NCBI GenBank assembly: GCA_023436825.1
Contig: JAEZHS010000759.1
Location: forward strand, 1 to 12,425
Direction of reading: 5' to 3'
From: Pseudomonadota bacterium
Lineage (GTDB): Bacteria; Pseudomonadota; Alphaproteobacteria; Reyranellales; Reyranellaceae
DNA: 12,425 bases
Shown here: one piece after another, positions 6,588 to 12,425 of the stretch
Position numbering within the stretch: the first letter of the stretch is position 1
Layout of the letters: each line of letters begins with the position of its first letter
Position numbers and translations under genes: made by a program
Notes under the pieces: model-generated
The model's input: only the letters and a program-made list of their open reading frames with translations
Told to the model about the DNA's origin: nothing
Database searches by the model: none

Positions 6588-7664
6588 TCAGTTGACCTTG
6601 GGCAGGCTGAAGACTTGGCCAGGATAGATCAGGTCGGGATTGCGGATCTGTTCCTTGTTGGCCCCGTAGATCACAGTGTGATGAAAGCCCTGGCCATAGT
6701 GGGCACGCGCGATGTTCCAGAGATTGTCGCCGCGCACCACGACCAGGCGACGCGTGTCCTTGGCGCCTGGCGGGACCACGACGCGCTCGAACGGCAGCTC
6801 CAGTCGTGCCATCGGCTTGCCGTCGCTCGCCAGTCGGTCGAGCCGAAGCGTGTGCTTGCCGGGCCCGATCGGATCGGGCGGTTGCAGCTTCCACCGGCCG
6901 TCCGAGCCGGCGGCGCCCTCGGCCACCATGTTGTCGTTGATATAGACGCGTACCACGACGCCTGGCGTCGCCTGGCCGGTGACTGTGACGTGGCCGGCCT
7001 CGTCGTAGTCGAGCGTCGCCATCGCGAGATCGCCCGATCGCGGCACACCGGCGGCCGACGGCGCCTGCACCAGCTTGGCGGGCCCGCCGCCGGGCGGTGC
7101 GATCATCACCAGCGTCTCTTCGCGCGGCGGATTTCCGGCGGCGCCGGGAGGCGTCGCCGAAGCGGCAGCTTGTTCGGGCACGACGGCCACGACGACCTGC
7201 TCAGACGTCACCGGCGCCCGCCCCTCGATGTGTTGCACCACGCGCAGCTCGTGCTGGCCGGCGCTGAGCGGTGGATCCTGGGCGATGACGACCCATTCGC
7301 CGCGGGCATCTGCTTCGCTGCGCGCGATCTCCTTTCCGCCATCCAGCAGCACGATCTTGGCCCCCGGATTGGCGCGGCCGGCGACCACGGCGCGGCCGTC
7401 CGGACCGATGCGGGCGATATCGAAGGTGGGCACGGCAACGGCCGGCGGCGCAGGCTGCGGCGATTGCGCTGCAGGCGGTGTTACAGCCGGCGGCAGCGCA
7501 TTCGTCGCCGTGGACGGCGCCGGTTGCGGCACGGCGTCAGGCGACTTGGTCGTCCCGCCGAGGACGGCCTGCTCGCTCAACCGGACCTGCCACGCCACGC
7601 CGAGGCCAGCTGCGAGCACGACCGCCCCGCCAATGACGAGCCAAATAACTGTGCGTGACATCAT
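6588..7664 (-). CDS. Membrane-anchored protein with Ig-like segments and a C-terminal LysM domain
   Basis: The 358-residue protein has an N-terminal membrane anchor (residues 6-24, VIWLVIGGAVVLAAGLGVA), a Pro/Ala-rich linker (41-79), two related Ig-like beta segments (about 80-162 and 215-298), and a LysM domain at 307-355 (RRLVVVRGDNLWNIARAHYGQG ending PGQVFSLP). Both Ig-like segments share a pattern: V-x-G-x-A-x-P-G-x-x-(I/V)-x-(L/V) then GxW and G-x-H-x-LR. LysM domains bind peptidoglycan, so the protein probably links the inner membrane to the cell wall; no enzyme domain is visible. It is the first gene of the minus-strand lipid cluster, 24 bases before psd. Two ATGs are adjacent (7664 and 7661); GGGAGG touches the first, so 7661 has the better spacing. 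The exact function is unknown. Confidence 0.88.
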   Translation of the reverse strand: MMSRTVIWLVIGGAVVLAAGLGVAWQVRLSEQAVLGGTTKSPDAVPQPAPSTATNALPPAVTPPAAQSPQPAPPAVAVPTFDIARIGPDGRAVVAGRANPGAKIVLLDGGKEIARSEADARGEWVVIAQDPPLSAGQHELRVVQHIEGRAPVTSEQVVVAVVPEQAAASATPPGAAGNPPREETLVMIAPPGGGPAKLVQAPSAAGVPRSGDLAMATLDYDEAGHVTVTGQATPGVVVRVYINDNMVAEGAAGSDGRWKLQPPDPIGPGKHTLRLDRLASDGKPMARLELPFERVVVPPGAKDTRRLVVVRGDNLWNIARAHYGQGFHHTVIYGANKEQIRNPDLIYPGQVFSLPKVN

Positions 7665-7798
7665 CCTCCCGACGGTGCGACTCCCGCCCCCATTGGCGTC
7701 GCGACCTTCCTCTGCAAAATGATAGCATGTTGCATCGGTCCGGAAAGACGTCGGATCGTCTGTAAATAGAACCGTCCGTTCCCGGCCCGTGTAGAAAA

Positions 7799-8389
7799 GT
7801 GAAACCCAGCCCCTCCTCCCTCTGCGTCTTCTGTGGCTCCCGTTTCGGCACCGACCCTGCAGGTCGGGAGGTTGCGCAGGAGCTGGGCGGGCTTTTGGCC
7901 CGCAAAGGCATAGCCCTGGTTTATGGCGGCGGTGGGGTCGGCCTGATGGGGCTGGTGGCCAATGCCGCCCTCAAGGGGGGCGGACGGGTGGTCGGCGTCA
8001 TCCCCCGCTTCCTGCTGCAGCGCGAAGCGGGCCACCCTGCGCTCAGCGAGACGGTGGTCGTGGAGACGATGCACGAGCGCAAGCTGCAGATGTTCGAGCG
8101 CTCGGACGGCTTTGTCGTCCTGCCGGGTGGAATCGGCACCCTGGAGGAGCTGTTCGAGGTGCTGTCCTGGCGTACGCTCGGCCTGCACACCAAGCCGATC
8201 ATTATTATCGACCAGGGCGGCTATTGGGGTCCGCTCGCCGCCCTGCTGCGCTCGGTCGTGGAAGGCGGTTTCGCCGAACAGCGCCATCTCGACCATCTGG
8301 CCTTCGTGCGCGACCTCAACGAGATCCTGCCCGCGATTGCCGCCATGCCGCGCGAAGTCGGCCCCGAGCCGAGGCTGGACCGGGTGTAA
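7799..8389 (+). CDS. LOG-family cytokinin riboside 5'-monophosphate phosphoribohydrolase (TIGR00730)
   Basis: The 196-residue cytosolic protein belongs to the LOG (Lonely Guy) family, often mislabelled as lysine decarboxylase. Members hydrolyse nucleoside 5'-monophosphates (AMP or cytokinin ribotides) to the free base and ribose 5-phosphate. The Rossmann-like fold begins with LCVFCGSRFG (8-17) and YGGGGVGLMG (42-51). The active-site motifs are MHERK (91-95) and PGGIGTLEE (109-117), both intact. The start is GTG 7799; no ATG lies upstream before the in-frame stop at 7763, and there is no clear Shine-Dalgarno sequence, so translation may be weak or nearly leaderless. It is divergent from the LysM gene across 134 bases and appears monocistronic. 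The physiological substrate in bacteria is usually unknown. Confidence 0.93.
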   Translation: MKPSPSSLCVFCGSRFGTDPAGREVAQELGGLLARKGIALVYGGGGVGLMGLVANAALKGGGRVVGVIPRFLLQREAGHPALSETVVVETMHERKLQMFERSDGFVVLPGGIGTLEELFEVLSWRTLGLHTKPIIIIDQGGYWGPLAALLRSVVEGGFAEQRHLDHLAFVRDLNEILPAIAAMPREVGPEPRLDRV

Positions 8390-11035
<2,646 letters not shown>

Positions 11036-11052
11036 GGCGGCATCAGGTGGAA

Positions 11053-11074
11053 CCGCCCCGGGCAACCGGGGCGG
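11053..11074 (+). repeat. Perfect 9-bp GC hairpin with GCAA tetraloop between the two IDH genes
   Basis: CCGCCCCGG (11053-11061) pairs perfectly with CCGGGGCGG (11066-11074) around GCAA, a GNRA tetraloop, starting 17 bases after the monomeric IDH stop. No T tract follows on the plus strand, so it is not a canonical intrinsic terminator. It could protect the upstream mRNA from 3' decay, weaken readthrough into the second IDH gene, or act in Rho-dependent termination. Confidence 0.65.
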
Positions 11075-11126
11075 CTCGCGGAAGCCCTGCGTGCATCAAG
11101 AGATTTGAGGCTCGAAAGGAACCGGA

Positions 11127-12344
11127 ATGCCGAAGATCAAGGTGAAGAATCCGGTCGTCGAGATGGACGGCGACGAGATGACCCGCATCATCTGGCAGTT
11201 CATCAAGGACAAGCTGATCCTTCCCTACCTCGACATCGACTTGAAGTACTACGACCTGGGTATCGAGTATCGCGACAAGACCAGCGACCAGGTGACCGTC
11301 GACGCCGCGCACGCGACGCAGAAGTTCGGCGTCGCCGTGAAGTGCGCCACCATCACGCCCGACGAGGCGCGCGTGAAGGAGTTCAATCTCAAGGAGATGT
11401 GGCGCTCGCCCAACGGCACGATCCGCAACATCATCGGCGGCACGATCTTCCGCGAGCCGATCGTCTGCAAGAACGTGCCGCGGCTCGTGCCGGGCTGGAC
11501 CAAGCCGATCGTGATCGGCCGTCACGCCTTCGGCGACCAGTATCGCGCCACCGACTTCGTGGTGCCGGGCAAGGGCAAGCTCACGATCAAGTTCGAGGGC
11601 GCCGACGGCGAGGTCATCGAGCACGACGTCTACGACTTCCCCGGCGGCGGCGTGGCGCTGGCCATGTACAACAATGACGACTCGATCATCGGTTTTGCCC
11701 GCAGCACCTTCAACTACGGCCTGAACCGCGGCTGGCCGGTCTACATGTCGACCAAGAACACCATCCTCAAGCGCTATGACGGCCGCTTCAAGGACCTGTT
11801 TCAGGAGGTCTTCGACAAGGAATTCGCCGACAAGTACAAGGCCAAGGGCATCACCTACGAGCACCGCCTGATCGACGACATGGTCGCCTCGGCGCTGAAG
11901 TGGGAAGGCGCCTTCATCTGGGCCTGCAAGAACTACGACGGCGACGTGCAGTCCGACACGGTGGCCCAGGGCTTCGGCTCGCTCGGCCTGATGACGTCGG
12001 TGCTGATGACGCCGGACGGCAAGACCATCGAGGCCGAAGCGGCGCACGGCACGGTGACGCGCCACTACCGCGAGCACCAGAAGGGCCGCCCGACCTCGAC
12101 CAACCCGAGCGCCTCGATCTTCGCCTGGACGCAGGGCTTGCACTATCGCGGCACCTTCGACGGCACGCCGGACGTGGTGAAGTTCGCCGACGCGCTCGAG
12201 AAGGTCTGCGTCGAGACCGTCGAGAGCGGCAGGATGACCAAGGATCTCGCGATCCTGATCGACAGGAACCATCCTTTCCAGAACACCGAGGACTTCCTCG
12301 CCACGCTGGACGCCAACCTCAAGGCCAAGATGGCGAAGTGGTAA
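11127..12344 (+). CDS. icd: NADP-dependent isocitrate dehydrogenase, dimeric eukaryote-like type
   Basis: The 405-residue protein belongs to the homodimeric IDH subfamily that includes mitochondrial and cytosolic eukaryotic enzymes (TIGR00127), not the E. coli Icd type. Early numbering agrees with human IDH1: substrate motif S94-P-N96-G-T-I-R100, R109 in FRE, R132 in GRHAFGDQY, and Y139. Lys210 ([14 protein letters not shown]) and Asp251 (IDDMVA) are the expected catalytic and metal residues, with YDGDVQSD (270-277) supplying the second metal site. [14 protein letters not shown] (307-320) is the NADP-binding segment, with R312-H313. The start ATG 11127 has AAGGA about eight bases upstream. 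It directly follows a monomeric IDH, so this genome can make two architectures for one reaction. A probable DUF429 gene starts 13 bases after its stop. Confidence 0.97.
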   Translation: MPKIKVKNPVVEMDGDEMTRIIWQFIKDKLILPYLDIDLKYYDLGIEYRDKTSDQVTVDAAHATQKFGVAVKCATITPDEARVKEFNLKEMWRSPNGTIRNIIGGTIFREPIVCKNVPRLVPGWTKPIVIGRHAFGDQYRATDFVVPGKGKLTIKFEGADGEVIEHDVYDFPGGGVALAMYNNDDSIIGFARSTFNYGLNRGWPVYMSTKNTILKRYDGRFKDLFQEVFDKEFADKYKAKGITYEHRLIDDMVASALKWEGAFIWACKNYDGDVQSDTVAQGFGSLGLMTSVLMTPDGKTIEAEAAHGTVTRHYREHQKGRPTSTNPSASIFAWTQGLHYRGTFDGTPDVVKFADALEKVCVETVESGRMTKDLAILIDRNHPFQNTEDFLATLDANLKAKMAKW

Positions 12345-12357
12345 TCCCCTTCCCGTC

Positions 12358-12425
12358 ATGACGAAAAATATCATCGGCGGCGCCGACGGCTGTCGCACCG
12401 GCTGGGTCGTCTGCCGGCGCGACGC
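12358..12425 (+). CDS. Probable DUF429-domain protein (partial, N-terminus only)
   Basis: Only 22 codons are visible before the window ends: MTKNIIGGADGCRTGWVVCR and two more residues. The pattern G-x-D-G-C-x-x-G-W-V at the very N-terminus is typical of DUF429 proteins, which have a predicted RNase H-like nuclease fold; the Asp would be a putative catalytic residue. It starts 13 bases after the dimeric IDH stop, without a clear ribosome binding site, and may be read through from that gene. The assignment rests on one short motif. Confidence 0.6.
   Translation, partial: MTKNIIGGADGCRTGWVVCRRD

Noticed and set aside
6018..7658. Plus-strand open frame of 546 codons opposite psd and the LysM gene
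   Set aside because: Composition is that of a GC-rich antisense frame (many RR, GR, HR pairs) and the minus-strand genes have clear domains.
7719..7747. Possible minus-strand promoter for the LysM operon (TATCAT at 7719-7724, CTTTCC at 7742-7747)
   Set aside because: The -10 box is good but the -35 matches consensus at only about two positions, so it was not listed as a feature.
11043..12398. Minus-strand 451-codon frame opposite the dimeric IDH
   Set aside because: The plus strand encodes an unmistakable IDH; this frame has no recognisable motif.

Overview
The window is GC-rich chromosomal DNA that reads as an alphaproteobacterium. The signs are a Cpa-type Tad pilus locus, a eukaryote-like dimeric NADP-isocitrate dehydrogenase, a short-form phosphatidylserine decarboxylase paired with a CDP-alcohol type phosphatidylserine synthase, and a CTCTCCCC/GGTGAGGGG palindromic intergenic repeat of a kind common in that class. 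The genus cannot be fixed from sequence alone. Coding is dense, mostly core metabolism and envelope functions. No rRNA, tRNA, CRISPR array, insertion sequence or phage gene was found.

Layout. (1) 1-4140, minus strand: a Tad/Flp type IVb pilus locus, read in transcription order as flp pilin, cpaA prepilin peptidase, cpaB, cpaC secretin, and a cpaD-like lipoprotein cut by the window edge. The pilin has its own promoter candidate and a textbook intrinsic terminator. A strong sigma70-like promoter then starts the cpaA-cpaB-cpaC-cpaD unit. (2) 4250-7664, minus strand: a phospholipid/envelope cluster, transcribed as LysM/Ig-like membrane protein, psd, pssA, and a second CDP-alcohol phosphatidyltransferase of unknown substrate. 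A paired inverted palindromic repeat lies between psd and pssA. (3) 7799-8389, plus strand: a LOG-family phosphoribohydrolase, divergent from the LysM gene. (4) 8390-8812: a 423-base gap with no convincing gene and one hairpin. (5) 8813-12344, plus strand: two structurally different NADP-type isocitrate dehydrogenases in tandem, monomeric (740 aa) then dimeric eukaryote-like (405 aa), separated by 91 bases that hold a perfect 9-bp GNRA-loop hairpin. (6) 12358 to the end: the first 22 codons of a probable DUF429 protein.

How the genes work together. CpaA should mature the Flp pilin, and CpaB, CpaC and CpaD should form the periplasmic and outer-membrane part of the pilus machine; the ATPases and platform proteins are presumably beyond position 1. 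PssA makes phosphatidylserine and Psd decarboxylates it to phosphatidylethanolamine. The second transferase may make another phospholipid. The two IDHs catalyse the same oxidative decarboxylation of isocitrate with different protein architectures; their adjacency is the most unusual gene arrangement here. I see no clear novel defence or mobile system.
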